NCBI GenBank assembly: GCA_024291935.2
Contig: CM044311.1
Coordinates: 20,669,001-20,733,000, forward strand
Source of the DNA: Okapia johnstoni
Lineage: Eukaryota > Chordata > Mammalia > Artiodactyla > Giraffidae
Direction: 5' to 3'
Length of the DNA: 64,000 nucleotides
Both the position numbers and the translations under genes were made by a program. Each line of letters begins with the position of its first letter. Position 1 is the stretch's first letter. Below the pieces are notes generated by a model, which was not told the DNA's origin, did no database searches, and saw nothing but the letters and a program-made list of their open reading frames with translations. This document shows positions 1-10,974 of this stretch, one piece after another.

Positions 1-204
1 TTACCCTGAAGTAAACTCTTTGAATGGTGTATGGAGTGCTTTGATTCAAAAGTTTGTCTCTGGGATGTTACTAATCAAGTGACATAGTATTACAGTCAAG
101 AAGAGTGAATAAGCTCAATATTCTGTACATTGTACTTATAGTCAACACTCACGTAGTACAGTTTACAAAATTAAACAAAATTAAAAGGTCATTTTTCCTC
201 TCTT

Positions 205-915
205 TAACATTAAGAATTTTACTCAGAATAGAACTACCATATGACCCAGCAATATCACTGCTGGACATACACACCGAGGAAACCAGAATTGAAAGAGACA
301 TGTGTACCCCAATGTTCATTGCAGCACTGTTTACAATAGCCAGGACATGGAAGCAACCTAGATGTCCATCGGCAGATGAATGGATAAGGAAGTTGTGATA
401 CATATACACAATGGAATATTACTCAGCCATTAAAAAGAATGCATTTCAATCAGTTCTAATGAGGTGGATGAAACTGAAACCTATTATACAGAGTGAAATA
501 AGTCAGAAAGAAAAACACCAATACAGTATACTAATGCATATATATGGAATTTAGAAAGATGATAATGATGACCCTATATGTGAGACAGCAAAAGAGACAC
601 AGATGTAAAGAACAGCCTTTTAGAGTCTGTGGGAGAAGGCGAGGGTGGAATGATTTGAGAGGGTAGCACTGAAACGTGTATATTATCATATATGAAGTGG
701 ATTGCCAGTCCAGGTTTGATGCATGAGACAGGGTGCTCAGGACTGGTGCACTGGGATGACCCTGGGAGATGGGATGGGGAGAGAGGTCGGAGGGGGTTCT
801 GGATGGGGAACACATGTGCATCCGTGCCTGATTCATGTTGATGTTTGGCAAAAACCACTATAATATTGTAAAGTAATTAGCCTCTAATTAAAATAAATAA
901 ATGAATTAAAATAAA
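205..915 (+). mobile_element. L1 LINE 3' end (ORF2 C-terminus and 3' UTR), ruminant type
   Basis: A frame ending at 398 reads as the conserved C-terminus of L1 ORF2 (IELPYDPAISLL, CTPMFIAALFTIA, TWKQPRCPS). The similarity continues past that stop with typical L1 text such as caatggaatattactcag. The GA-rich stretch at about 740-830 and the ending with an AATTAAAATAAAT tail match the ruminant L1 3' UTR. Only about the last 700 bp of a 6-kb element is present, so it is dead by 5' truncation. Confidence 0.9.
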
Positions 916-954
916 ACAAGAAGAAATAAAAGAATATTCATTTTGGAATAAGAT

Positions 955-986
955 TAGGATATATATGGCCTAGGATATATATGGCC
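955..986. repeat. Two-copy 16-bp tandem duplication
   Basis: The unit taggatatatatggcc occurs twice back to back at 955-970 and 971-986 with no mismatch. It lies between two L1 3' fragments and looks like a recent slippage duplication. Confidence 0.85.
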
Positions 987-1077
987 TAGATTATATAATG
1001 TCCAGACATTATGTCATTACTTTAAGCTTCTAAGAAATAAGCCATGTTATTTTCTATGTGCATTTATCATTAAAATG

Positions 1078-1215
1078 CTGATGGGGTGAGATGGAGGTAA
1101 GAGGGGGGTTCAGGATGGGGGGACACATGTACACCCATGGTTGATTTATGTCAATGTATGGCAAAACCCACCACAATATTGTATAAAGTAATCAGCCTCC
1201 AATTAAAGCAAATAA
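1078..1215 (+). mobile_element. L1 3' UTR fragment, second copy
   Basis: The G-rich run near 1100, the gacacatgtacacccatgg motif and the tail acaatattgtataaagtaat match the end of the L1 at 205-915, in the same orientation. No coding part is present. It is either an independent very short insertion or a duplicate of the L1 terminus. Confidence 0.8.
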
Positions 1216-1352
1216 TTTTAAAAAAGAAAAGAGGATGCTGTTATTTTTAATTTGTGCCAGAATTTTTGTGTTTAGAAATGAGAATGCCAATTCCAGAAAA
1301 TATTTTACTATAAAAGCCATTGCTATAATATCACCATACACTGTAGAACTAC

Positions 1353-1404
1353 TGGGTGGCCAAAAGATTGGTTCAGGTTTTTCTGTAACTTTTTGGCCAA
1401 CCTA
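1353..1404. mobile_element. Palindromic mariner-type TIR remnant
   Basis: The left half begins gggtggccaaaagattgg and the right half ends ttttggccaaccta. The reverse complement of the right half pairs with the left over about 14 bp centred on TTGGCCAAAA. That core is the known terminal inverted repeat of ruminant mariner elements. Only about 52 bp remains, which is two TIRs with almost no interior: a solo-TIR or miniature derivative with no transposase. Confidence 0.6.
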
Positions 1405-1418
1405 ATATAATTGATATA

Positions 1419-1700
1419 GTTTTTTTTTTTTAATACAAAAGTCTTTTATTAACAAGCCCATCAGCTCATTTCTTCACTAGATATCATTTAATAGATTCAA
1501 GATGGCCTTAAGAGATAGGAAAATAAGTCACAAATACAGACAAACCCATAATTATAGGATAACATGACAAGATCTCAGGTGTTGTAGCACACACCTTGTG
1601 GAAATGCTTCTCCCTCTTCCAGTGTGAACAATGCATACATGAATCAGATCTCATCTTTGGGAAATGCCACTGGTAATGCCACACTTGCATTTTATTAGAT
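1419..1700 (-). pseudogene. Poly(A)-tailed retrosequence, parent unknown
   Basis: On the minus strand the sequence ends with an A run (T run at 1420-1432). A canonical AATAAA lies about 15-20 nt upstream (TTTATT on the plus strand at about 1445-1450). This is the signature of a reverse-transcribed polyadenylated RNA. The upstream 250 bp has no sustained ORF (longest 60 codons) and I do not recognise the source. It is probably a 3' UTR-derived processed pseudogene. The 5' limit is not visible. Confidence 0.5.
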
Positions 1701-2160
1701 TCTTATGGTCTGAACACTCATAAGAATGAATCTAATCAGTAAATCTTGTATGAGATGTAGTAAAATTAGCATTCAATAATATAAAACAAGTAAATTGGGC
1801 ATTTATGCCATTTAATAGTATATGAAATTTATCAACAGACTCCTCTGTTAGCTTAGATTTTTTAAAATTGTTTTAAAATTAAAACTACAAGTGTGAAAAC
1901 TGTACTCCAAAACACCTAAGGTCCTAGGTCACTGAATTTAGGCATTCCTGCTATCAAAGTTGCCAGTTTGTTCTCATGATAAATAAAGGAATTGAAGGAA
2001 AAAGATTACCTTATTGAACTTGCATCACAAGAGACTCTGTTTAAAAAATTAGAATTGTTTTCTGTCTATCTTCTAAACAGAATAGAATCTCCCAGTGACC
2101 AAAGGTCATATTAGGGGTAACGGTGTTGTTATCCCTAACTTCTAGTATGATGCCTGGCTC
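1701..2160. other. Unassigned sequence
   Basis: AT-rich, without a recognisable coding or repeat signature. It may be the 5' continuation of the minus-strand retrosequence at 1419-1700, but nothing visible proves that. Confidence 0.4.
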
Positions 2161-2164
2161 ACAG

Positions 2165-2398
2165 CATGTGTGTGCAAGCTCAGTCACTAAGTCACATCCG
2201 ACACTTTGTAATCCAGTGGACTGAAGCCCTCCAGACTCCTCTGTCCACAGGATTTCCCAGGCAAAAATACTGGAATGTGTTGCCATTTCCCACTCCAGAG
2301 CATCTTCTGGACTCAGAGCTCAAACTCACGTCTCCTCCGTCTCTTGCGTTGGCAGGCAGATCCTTTACCACTAAGCCATGTGGGAAGCCCTTCCTGGC
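2165..2398 (-). mobile_element. Bov-tA SINE
   Basis: Read on the minus strand it starts with the degenerate tRNA-derived head (gggcttcccacatggctta) and passes the BovA core, including the tctggagtgggaaatggcaac region. It ends with the tgactgagcttgcacacac tail. Essentially full length, with many substitutions, so not recent. Confidence 0.9.
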
Positions 2399-2469
2399 CC
2401 ACAAAGTAATTGTGAATATACATCAACTAACTGAATAACTTTTATGAGGATCTGTAGACCAAATCACTG

Positions 2470-2500
2470 GAAAACAAAACAAAACAAAACAAAACAAAAA
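2470..2500 (+). repeat. (CAAAA)n simple repeat
   Basis: About five consecutive aaaac units, followed by an A run. Confidence 0.9.
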
Positions 2501-2703
2501 ACTATTGAATAGAACATCATGACCATGTTATCAATCTCAGAGGAGGATTCCAACCACATGGAGGGTAGTAAAGTTCATCACTATGCCAACCTCTAGAAAT
2601 AGAAATCCAAGCACTTCTGCTCTTTGTATCCTGGTATCAAAGTTGGCAAGGAAAACATAATACCATCAAGTCCTGATGAAACTATGGTTAACTTACACAC
2701 AGA

Positions 2704-2916
2704 TGCTTCATGGTGGGCATGGTTACCAGTTTATTCTGGGTCTTTCCTGGCAGGGCATTTACCTGTGTAAAACACTCTTGTGCAATAGCAAAAGGATTGA
2801 GAATCTTTCCATGAAGGACAGACACAGCAGTGGGGTTGGCATGGTGACGTGAGATCACGTACTTAAGCAGAACAAAAGGATACTCATTGAGCTTGAAGCA
2901 GTGAAACATATTCCTG
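2704..2916 (-). other. Exon-like segment, unknown
   Basis: On the minus strand an open frame of about 70 codons is preceded by tattatcttgtgcag, an acceptor-like pyrimidine/AG end. It is followed by TGT|GTAAGT, a perfect donor hexamer, and then an in-frame stop. The predicted peptide (FHCFKLNEYPFVLLKY in its first half) looks less biased than random AT-rich translation, but I do not recognise a family. The flanking 5' sequence at 2917-3060 stays open only in a different frame. It could be an isolated exon, a decayed gene copy, or chance. Confidence 0.25.
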
Positions 2917-2919
2917 CAC

Positions 2920-5900
2920 AAGATAATAAGACCAACACAGGCTTTGTGGCTTCTTTATCTCTTGGTAAGGAAGTATTCCAAACCCCTGGTCCATCCTTAA
3001 GCAGCCAAATGAGTGGTGGGAAGATTGTGTTTGAGACTGCCTTTACTAACATCAACCAAAATGATTTTTAATACTTTATAGGCTAGAATTAGGGTTGGAG
3101 CTAGATATATGGTGCTTATGAAATTCTTTTCTTGAAAATCTAAAATTATTTGGAATAATAAACTCATGAGAACTAGAAGAATTTTCCCCTTAGGTCACCT
3201 TTCATTATGTCTTTCAAAGCACTTGTTGCTGGAAAGGGCAACTCGATCATATCCAATAGCCAAAAGAATCTTAGCTGAATAGATCTACAGAGATATAGAG
3301 AGAGGTATAGATATTACACATTTGGAACAAGTCAGGAAGTGCTACAATTTTAAGTTACTCATCAATTTATCTAGTACATTTGATTTTGTAGAAACTTAAG
3401 GCAAAGGGATAAGTAAGCATCTTGATTAGAATTCAAGCCATAAATATTTAAGCATGTCCACCATCTACTGCAGCATATTAGAGAACTTACTAATAAGAAG
3501 CTACATCCCTACACACCTTATATTTTATTGTGGTGTAGTCCTAAAGAAGGTAAAAAACATTTCATGATTTGGTACATTAAATACAAGCATATTTTTAAAT
3601 TGTTTTTGTTCTGTAACTCCAACTAAAATTTTATTTTCTTTAACAGCCTATTAAATGATTCACAATATCATCTATTTTCTTTCAGTTTACTGAATTTTAC
3701 AAATATAAATTTGCATTTTATTTTGTAATCCTTTGGTTTATTCTTAATGCTCTATATAGATAAATACCTTCAATGTTCACCAATTGCCATCTTGCTGAAG
3801 ATTTTCTAATCAGCTAACACATTCCTCAAAACAGCATAGGGGTACACTATTTCCTGAGACTTGGCAAAAATAAGCATATCATTTTGAATGTTTTAGAATT
3901 GAGAAACTTGAAACTGAGTTGTAGAAACAATTTCTTAGAACTCTGCATGAGCTCTTTGTGTGTGGTAATGAAGAAAGATAGAGATATTATAAAGACAAAG
4001 CATGTGTATCATTTAGTCCTTATTTCTCCAGTTAAAAGTTATCAATGCTATGGCATTTGTAATTAAATTTAAAAAAAATGCTGGGGTACACAGTTCAGTT
4101 AATTACTAGCTCAGGAAATAGAGCATAAGGATAAGAGCAACTAGATCACCCAGATAAGGCTAAGCAGACAGGAGGCTAAGAGGAAGGCTTCCTATACCTT
4201 TCTCATAATGTGCCCTCATTTAATTTTCCAGCTACTAACAAAGCCAGCAAGAAGTTTTGAAGTAATTGATGATCAGACTTAAAAGTTTGCAGTGTTTCAT
4301 ATTAGAAAGCCAGGGTTTCATCGACATTATTTTCTAAACGTTTTCTCCAATTGAAAATAATCAAAGTAGTTTTTCAAACTGTCATTAGAATTGAAAATAA
4401 AATTATTCATTGAGAAATGCGGGTAAGAAAATCAAAGTTGTAATCAGAAATATGTATTTATGAAGTTATACATCCCCACTAAAATGTTTTGATATAAACA
4501 TGTTTTGATATAAATGATTACTTATCATTAAACTCCTTCAATCCTAAATTATTTAAAGTGCATACAACATTGCACGTTCTACAATGTGAATAAAATAGTC
4601 CCTTAAAACAGCCTTTTTCGGTGTCAGAATTTTCACACAGTCAGCTTTTAAAGAATGTGCACATAAAAATCTCATGAAAAAATTATGTTTCTATAGCTGC
4701 CCATAGTGGCTGAAATCCTCCCAAACTGGTTGATCACAGTTAGAGGGGAAAAATGAAAAAAAAAAAAATGTTCCCAATAGAAATGTGTGCATTTTCCTAT
4801 ATAGAAAAGTAAATAATTATATTAGAATTTGTTTATCATTATTTCCATTGCAATGACTGAAACTCAATGGAAACTAGGTTAAGGGAGGAAAAAAGATGTC
4901 TTATTGCTTTATGTAGCTGAAGTGGAAGGAATAATATTAATATTTCTTTCAGGCACAAATGGATACAGTGGTTCAGAGCTATCTCTTAGTCATACCAGTT
5001 CCCTCTCATGGTTCTGATAATTTGGTTTATTTCTCAGACAGTCTTTTTCAATGAGGTGATAATATAGGCCACAGATCACCAGGAGTATATGATTCCAGGG
5101 ACAAACAAATATCCTCCTCCCATCTTTGCACGCTCTGATTCATCCAAATTTCCTTCTGTGCTTGTGACTGGATCAAGCACTGTCACCAGAAGAATGGAGT
5201 TTGTGAGCTGTTCTGATAGAGTTGCCTTTGGGTAGCCTCACTACTATCTCCTAACACTGAGTTGAACTTTTCCTAGGAAGATAACATTTTAGGTAAATAT
5301 TGAAGTACTAAGTACTAAAGCATCTAAACACACCTATCACCACACACACAAACAATTCCCAAACATCTCCCTGCCTGGTTAACTTAAATGATGGGTACTT
5401 ATTTACCAATCACAGCTTTAGCTTTGCTCTTGTCCTCTCTCCTCCCAGATATGATTAACTCAAATAACTTATCATAGAATAATTCCTACTTATGATACTA
5501 TGCAACACACAGTAAAAGTATTCTATGTATACAGAACACAATAATAGAAATTAAACTCAAATAAACTCTTTGGGCAAAAAGAATTAAGAGACAAAGAATC
5601 TTAATCCATTGAAAAGAATCACTCCTTTGGATTGGAACAGTATATATGCGGAAATGTGTGCTAAAACTCTATTGCACATACTGTAACGAGGCAAAGACAC
5701 CCAGAGAAAGACATTTAGGAAGAAACTTGGCATCCCTGTGTCAAGGCATATGTGTGCCCTTGGGCTATTGCCAGGAGAGTTCTCAGTGAGCCAAGGCATA
5801 ACAAAAGGAAGAGAAACAGCATTTTCAGCTTTTCTGTAGAAGCCAGGAAAGGAGATGCAGTCTGGCAGCTGAGTTAAGGCCCACAACAGGTAATTGAGTG

Positions 5901-7230
5901 GGAGCACAGCTTTATAATCCGTCCCAAACAAAGGGGACTTAGACAGAAAATGCTCTTTTTGGAATCCTAACTGAAGGAATGTTGTTTCTGCCCGCCCACT
6001 TATTCATCAGATCTCACATCCACGACTTTTATAACTAGCTTGTAAACAACTCTATTGGACACAATCCATTGTCTTTCACCTCCTCAAAACAGGCTCATAG
6101 AGAGTCCTTTCAGCAATTATAGACCTCTTTGATCTGCAGCACAGGTGGAGACTGAATTTAATGGCCTTAGATGATTGTGTCCTAAAATTACTTTGCTGCT
6201 GCAGGGTTTTCAGTTATTTTTCCTTTCCATATGGACCTTATTTGCTCAGCTCATGTTGTATTGATTCTAGTGACATTTAGGATATGTGCACTCTATGCTT
6301 CATTCTCAAAGCTCCCATCAAAATCTGTTCTTACTGGTTATGTGAGCTATAATTGGCCAATGAAGAGAAATGTTGTATACATTTCCTGGGCCTTTCTATC
6401 TTCATCACAGAAGATGTATTGCCTGCTCCCGGCAAAGAAACAAAGTCCATAAAAAGCATTGTCAACCCATATGATTTCTGTAGGTAAGATCAAGTGACCG
6501 AGTGAAGGCAGTCAAGGGGGTACCCTGTGAATGTCCATATCAATATTTTGTGTTCTATAAGCTCAAACACACCTGATTCTGAGACCCTTCCTCATGCTTG
6601 GTACATGATAAAGTGAGAATGTGGCAGACACTTAGAAAAATAGAAAATATCTAATGCTACAGTCTTGTGTTGTAATACATTTTTTCCATTGATAACTGGG
6701 TACATGGTCACTTGACATGTATGGTCTTTATTTCACTCACTTGTATGCTGATGAAAAACCTGATTGATATGTAAACTATTCATTTTTCTTTTACCATAAA
6801 ATACTGTCATAGCTTTAAGACTCAGAGAGTCTCCCTCTCTCTGTACCACAGCTATTGGAATTTTCACAACCATCTCATTCTCTGTCGCCCTCTTCTACTA
6901 TTGCATTTAATAAAGATTTGGAATGACAACATGCCTAATTTGCAGGAAAAAAAATTAATAGTTTCTATAACATAGCTCACAAGCCACTCTAAGGTAGTCA
7001 ATAGGAAAAATCCTTCATAATATGTAAAATTATGATATTCATGTATGTCAGTACCAGTAAGGTTTGTTTAGCACCACTTGGAAGTTGCACATGTAAAGGA
7101 AACTCAACTGAGCTCTCTGTACCTTTGAGTCTCATCACATCAATTAGTAAGGAAACGAGGTGTGTAACTTTCCTTTAATGCTCTTCAACTAAGGTAAGAT
7201 CTATAGGATAAACAGGAAAAGCCAGTCTTT
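2920..7230. other. Unassigned intergenic sequence
   Basis: About 4.3 kb of AT-rich sequence without any ruminant-specific repeat I can recognise, apart from short A runs (for example near 4757-4769). The longest open frame is 115 codons on the minus strand (5584-5931). It has no family motif and no visible conserved context, so I do not call it a gene. Very old, diverged repeats may be hidden here. Confidence 0.5.
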
Positions 7231-7339
7231 GTGGTAAAAGCCTTTTTTTTTTTTTTATTTTTAAATTTATTATATATACCATGAGGATCTGAGGAAGATA
7301 AATATATTAATGTCAATATATTAACACCTATTTTACTAA

Positions 7340-7541
7340 ATGGGGCTTCCCTGGTGGCTCAGATGATAAAAAATCTGCCCACAATGCGGGAAATTTGAGT
7401 TCTATCCCTGGGTTGGGAAGACCCCTTGGAGAAGGGAATGGCCACCCACTCCAGTATTCTTGCCTGGAGAATTCCATGGACAGAGGAGCCTGGCAGGCTA
7501 AAGTCCATGGGGTCATAAAGAGTGGGACACGACTGAGCCTG
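7340..7541 (+). mobile_element. Bov-tA SINE
   Basis: Full-length plus-strand copy. It has the ggggcttccctggtggctca head with tRNA-like A and B box regions, the gttgggaagaccccttggag junction, the ccactccagtattcttgcct core and the acacgactgagcc end. It is close to consensus and so fairly young. Confidence 0.95.
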
Positions 7542-7542
7542 T

Positions 7543-7722
7543 ATTTTTTTTTTTTTTTGAGTTTTGAGATTTATTTTATTTATTTATTTTTATTTTTTAA
7601 ATTAGTTTATTTATCTATTTTTTAACTTTACAATATTGTATTTGTTTTGCCATACATTGACATGAATCCACCATGGGTGTACATGTTTTCCCCTTTCAGA
7701 ACCCCCCTCCCACCTCCTATTT
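7543..7722 (-). mobile_element. L1 3' UTR end, antisense
   Basis: T-rich tail at 7543-7640, then aactttacaatattgtat, ttgccatacattgacatg and the C-rich aacccccctcccacctcc. This is the reverse complement of the ruminant L1 3' terminus seen at 1078-1215. It abuts the SINE immediately to its left. Confidence 0.85.
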
Positions 7723-7976
7723 TATGTATGTATTTTATTAAACTAAAAAAAATATTGTTTGTTTTAGACTTAGTTTACAATTATATAAATGCATGCACAC
7801 ATTGTTACCTAAAACAATTATACTTACAGTTATTCCCCAGCAAAACTGGGTTTCATTGGGATCATCAGAGAATTGCAACATGAAGCCAGCTATCATGTCA
7901 AGTCACATGCAAGTGCCCAGCACAAATGGAGAGGAAAACTCATTTACAGAGGGAAAAAGGATGTTAGGAAGAGAAA

Positions 7977-8173
7977 TGTTAGTTGCTCAGTCATGTCTGA
8001 CTCTCTGCGATCCTGTAGACTGTAGTCCACCAGACTCCTCTGTCCATGGAATTCTCTAGGCAAGAACACTGGCGTGGATTGTCATTTCCTTTTCCAGGGG
8101 ATCTTCCCGACCCAGGAATTGAACCCTGGTCTCCTGCATTGCAGGCAGATTCTTTACCCTCTGAGCACAGGGC
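7977..8173 (-). mobile_element. Bov-tA SINE
   Basis: Reverse complement of the SINE consensus. The minus-strand 5' head is at about 8173 (ctgtgctcagagggtaaaga), passes ccagggttcaattcctggg and ends near 7977 with catgactgagcaact. Confidence 0.92.
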
Positions 8174-8386
8174 TATAGTAACTAGTCTATGGCTTTTCAT
8201 TGGCTGAGTTGTGACAGTTTCTCACTGGCTGAGCTCTAGGCAGAACAGAAAATCTTTCTTCTTGTTGGGCTTTGCTATTGTCACAAGATGTGAGAGCTCT
8301 CAGTTCTGGTTTCCCAATTCTATTTAATTGAGGTTTCTGTTTATTCATTTTTACAAGGTATATTTATATGTAAATGTATATGTGCA

Positions 8387-8520
8387 TGGATTTCCCTAAT
8401 ATCTCAGTTGGTAAAGAATCCACCTACAATGCAGGAGACTAGGGTTTAATCTCTGGGTCCAGAAGATCCCCTGGAGAAGGAATTGGCAACCCACTCCAAT
8501 GATCTTGTCTGGAAAATCCA
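8387..8520 (+). mobile_element. Bov-tA SINE, 3' truncated
   Basis: Head and middle of a SINE from gatttccctaatatctcagt to ccactccaatgatcttgtct. It stops at about 8520, before the second half, and runs directly into (TACA/TATA)-rich sequence. Confidence 0.85.
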
Positions 8521-8948
8521 TATACATACATATTTATCTTTAAAATAAGACAGATGGTATTTATACATTATTTCAACAATTATAAGGGTAAGGTAATTGA
8601 GAGAACTCAGGAGATTCCGTAGGGTACACTCATAAAGCCTTTGATAAAGATATACAATATAGCAAAAGAAACAAGCAAAGATCAGTGAAGTTTACATTTT
8701 TCAAAACAGATCTTAGAGCTTCTTCTCAGTTACACAGCAGATATCCCATCATCTGACTGTGATTCATAAATATGAAACACCTTAGACTCAGGTGAGCCAA
8801 AGAACATGTTTACTAAAGAGTCTTTTATCCTCTATTGGTCACCCAGCTAATATCGTGTGCATACCATCATCTATACACATTTGATAAACAATGTAAGCAC
8901 GCTAGTACAAAAGGTGAGTTTTAGAATTTACATCTCATAAATCACAAG
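8521..8948. other. Unassigned sequence
   Basis: About 430 bp without recognisable coding or repeat content. Confidence 0.4.
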
Positions 8949-9421
8949 GTAATGGTCCGTCTAGTCAAGGCTATGGTTTTTCCAGTAGTCATGTATGGAT
9001 GTGAGAGTTGGACTATAAAGAAAGCTGAGTGTCAGAGAATTGATGCTTTTAAACTGTGGTGTTGGAGAAGATTCTTGAGAGTCCCTTGGACTGCAAGGAA
9101 ATCCAACCAGTCCATCCTAAAGGAAATCAGTCCTGAATATTCAATGGAAGGACTGATATTGAAGCTGAAACTCCAATACTTTGGCCACCTAATGCGAATA
9201 ACTGACTTATTGGAAAAGACTCTGATGCTGGGAAAGATTGAAGGAGGGATGAAAAGGTGACGATAGAAGATGAGATAGTTGGATGGCATCACCAACCCAA
9301 TGGACATGAGTTTGAGTAAACTCCGAGAGTTGATGATGGACAGGGAGGCCTGGCATACTGCAGTCTATGGGGTTGTAAGGAGTCAGAGATGACTGAGCGA
9401 CTGAACTGAACTGGACTGAAT
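8949..9421 (+). mobile_element. BovB (RTE) LINE 3' fragment
   Basis: Starts inside the C-terminal part of the BovB ORF. The frame contains VFPVVMYGCESWTIKK, FKLWCWRRFLRVPWTARKSN and LKLQYFGHLMRITD. It breaks at about 9260 and the similarity continues out of frame to the gactgagcgactgaactgaa terminus. A 5'-truncated copy of about 470 bp, one of only three BovB copies here on the plus strand. Confidence 0.95.
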
Positions 9422-9716
9422 GCTTTGTATCCCTACCCTTGAGAAGGAGGAAGGGATTCGGGGCTCTCAAGGAGGAGACAAGGACAACATTTTGTTTTGT
9501 TTTGTATTTTTCTATATTGCTTTGTCTTAGTCAATATAGCAAATTATCTTGCTTGAGGACATGTTTCTCCTTAACAAGAACCTTCTGACTAATCTTGTTA
9601 TCTTAAGAGGTGGGAGTGGGTCTGGTTAAAGTATACAAGGCCTTGATAAGACTAGTGAGTGGGGGCACTCTCCGGTCCCCTTCTGGTGTCTATACCAGAA
9701 GCTTTCTCTCTCTCTC
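9422..9716 (+). mobile_element. LTR-like sequence (ruminant ERV)
   Basis: Contains a promoter-like gtatacaaggccttgataag, a gtgagtgggggcactctcc block and a terminal CT-rich run at 9705-9720. I associate these with U3/R regions of ruminant ERV LTRs. No TG...CA boundaries or target duplication could be fixed, and the 3' part is replaced by the T run at 9717. The class is uncertain. Confidence 0.4.
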
Positions 9717-9890
9717 TTTTTTTTTTTTTTTTGCACCAAAGGTGTATCCTAGCTTTATTAAGGAAAAAGCAATGGCAACCCATTCAGTACTCTTGCCTGG
9801 AAAATCCCAGGGACAGAGGAGCCTGGTGGGCTGCTGTCTTTGAGTTGCACAGAGTTGGACATGACTGAAGCAACTTAACAGCTTGATAGC
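9717..9890. mobile_element. Half Bov-A2 SINE beside a short poly(A) retro-end
   Basis: 9762-9890 is a plus-strand half of a Bov-A2 dimer (gcaatggcaaccc through acatgactgaagcaactta). To its left, on the minus strand, lie AATAAA (TTTATT at about 9754-9759), about 20 nt of unique sequence, and a 16-nt A run (T run 9717-9732). That arrangement resembles the 3' end of a polyadenylated RNA whose tail region incorporated the SINE in antisense. Confidence 0.55.
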
Positions 9891-10563
9891 ATCATGCTTC
9901 TAGCTAACCTAATAGAAAAATGTTGAACAACCACAGATAGGCTGCAGGTTAACTCAGTTCTAATACAATAGTTCATTATAACATTCTATGGACTTCTTTC
10001 CATGCCATGTTGCTTTACCTCTTTATGTTATCATATATTTTAGTTTCTGTGTTTGATGCTTTGACATCTTAGGGCCTTACTGCCTAAAGACATTGCTCCT
10101 CCCAGAGTTAGTAAATCCTTAAGGATAGCATAGCAAACAAATTGTCTCATGCATGTTTTTCATATACAAACCAATCAGTTCAGAGTTCATACCCCCAACC
10201 ATCTCCTTTATGGAGCTCACACACTATTCCTTTGCCCTAATCATCTTAAGACCAGGTATCAAGCAACTGGAGACAGATCTTATAACTCAGAATCTGTCAA
10301 AATTATTAAAACTAACCTATCCTAAGCCTCCTTACCCTGCCTCATCCATTCTTTCCCTAATAAATTGCAGTAAAAACTCACGTCTTTGCTTTCTCCTCAT
10401 TCTCTCTCTCCCTTTGACCAACTCTGGTCTTTCCTGTTGGCCCCCTCCCCATGCTCCTCCTTTTAGAATCTGTGACTATAATGAGCTATTTTTAAAAAGG
10501 CAATCATCTCTTGATTTATTGGTCCTGCCATATATGACTGATAATAAAAGTCTATATTTTAAA
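9891..10563 (+). mobile_element. Possible ERV LTR
   Basis: Carries an accaatcagttcagag CCAAT-type motif near 10171, pyrimidine-rich blocks (10380-10480), and AATAAA at about 10543 followed within about 20 nt by an aaaaca end. This architecture fits an LTR. A 146-codon open frame across it (10153-10593) runs on into the SINE fragment and has no protein motif. No target duplication was found. Confidence 0.35.
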
Positions 10564-10616
10564 ACAGGGCTTTCCTTGTGGCTCAGATGGTAAATAATCC
10601 ATCTGCAATGAAGGGG
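10564..10616 (+). mobile_element. Bov-tA SINE head fragment
   Basis: Only the tRNA-like head is present (gggctttccttgtggctcag to catctgcaatgaagg). Confidence 0.75.
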
Positions 10617-10970
10617 CACTCTTCTATTTAATAATTATTTGATTTTTTTCTGGCTGAATGTAGCATTATTTATTTAGTCAATCCCTTATAAATGGTCAAT
10701 TATATTGATTCAATTCTTTTGTCATTTTTACAAGTACTTCAGTGACAGCTTTCAGTTTTCTTAATATCTGGGGCAAAAATTCTTAAAGATTTATTCTTAG
10801 AATTATTTTTCACTTTGTGTTAGGTATTGTTTGAAGAATAAGCATAATTTTAAAATATATGCTGAGATCTATTTATGGGCATAGTGCTAGGATGGTACAT
10901 GCCAACTTAGAGGTGTTTTCTAGATAAGTAAAAAATGAAAATATTAATAAAAATATAAAAACGATTATAA
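10617..10970. other. Unassigned AT-rich sequence
   Basis: Nothing recognisable beyond T-rich runs. Confidence 0.4.
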
Positions 10971-10974
10971 TGAT

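Noticed and set aside
5584..5931. 115-codon minus-strand open frame in otherwise unassigned DNA
   Set aside because: No family motif, no splice or promoter context, and a frame of this length is expected occasionally by chance in 64 kb.
10153..10593. 146-codon plus-strand open frame
   Set aside because: It lies in LTR-like sequence, runs into a SINE fragment, has no recognisable domain and is rich in residues expected from translating pyrimidine tracts.
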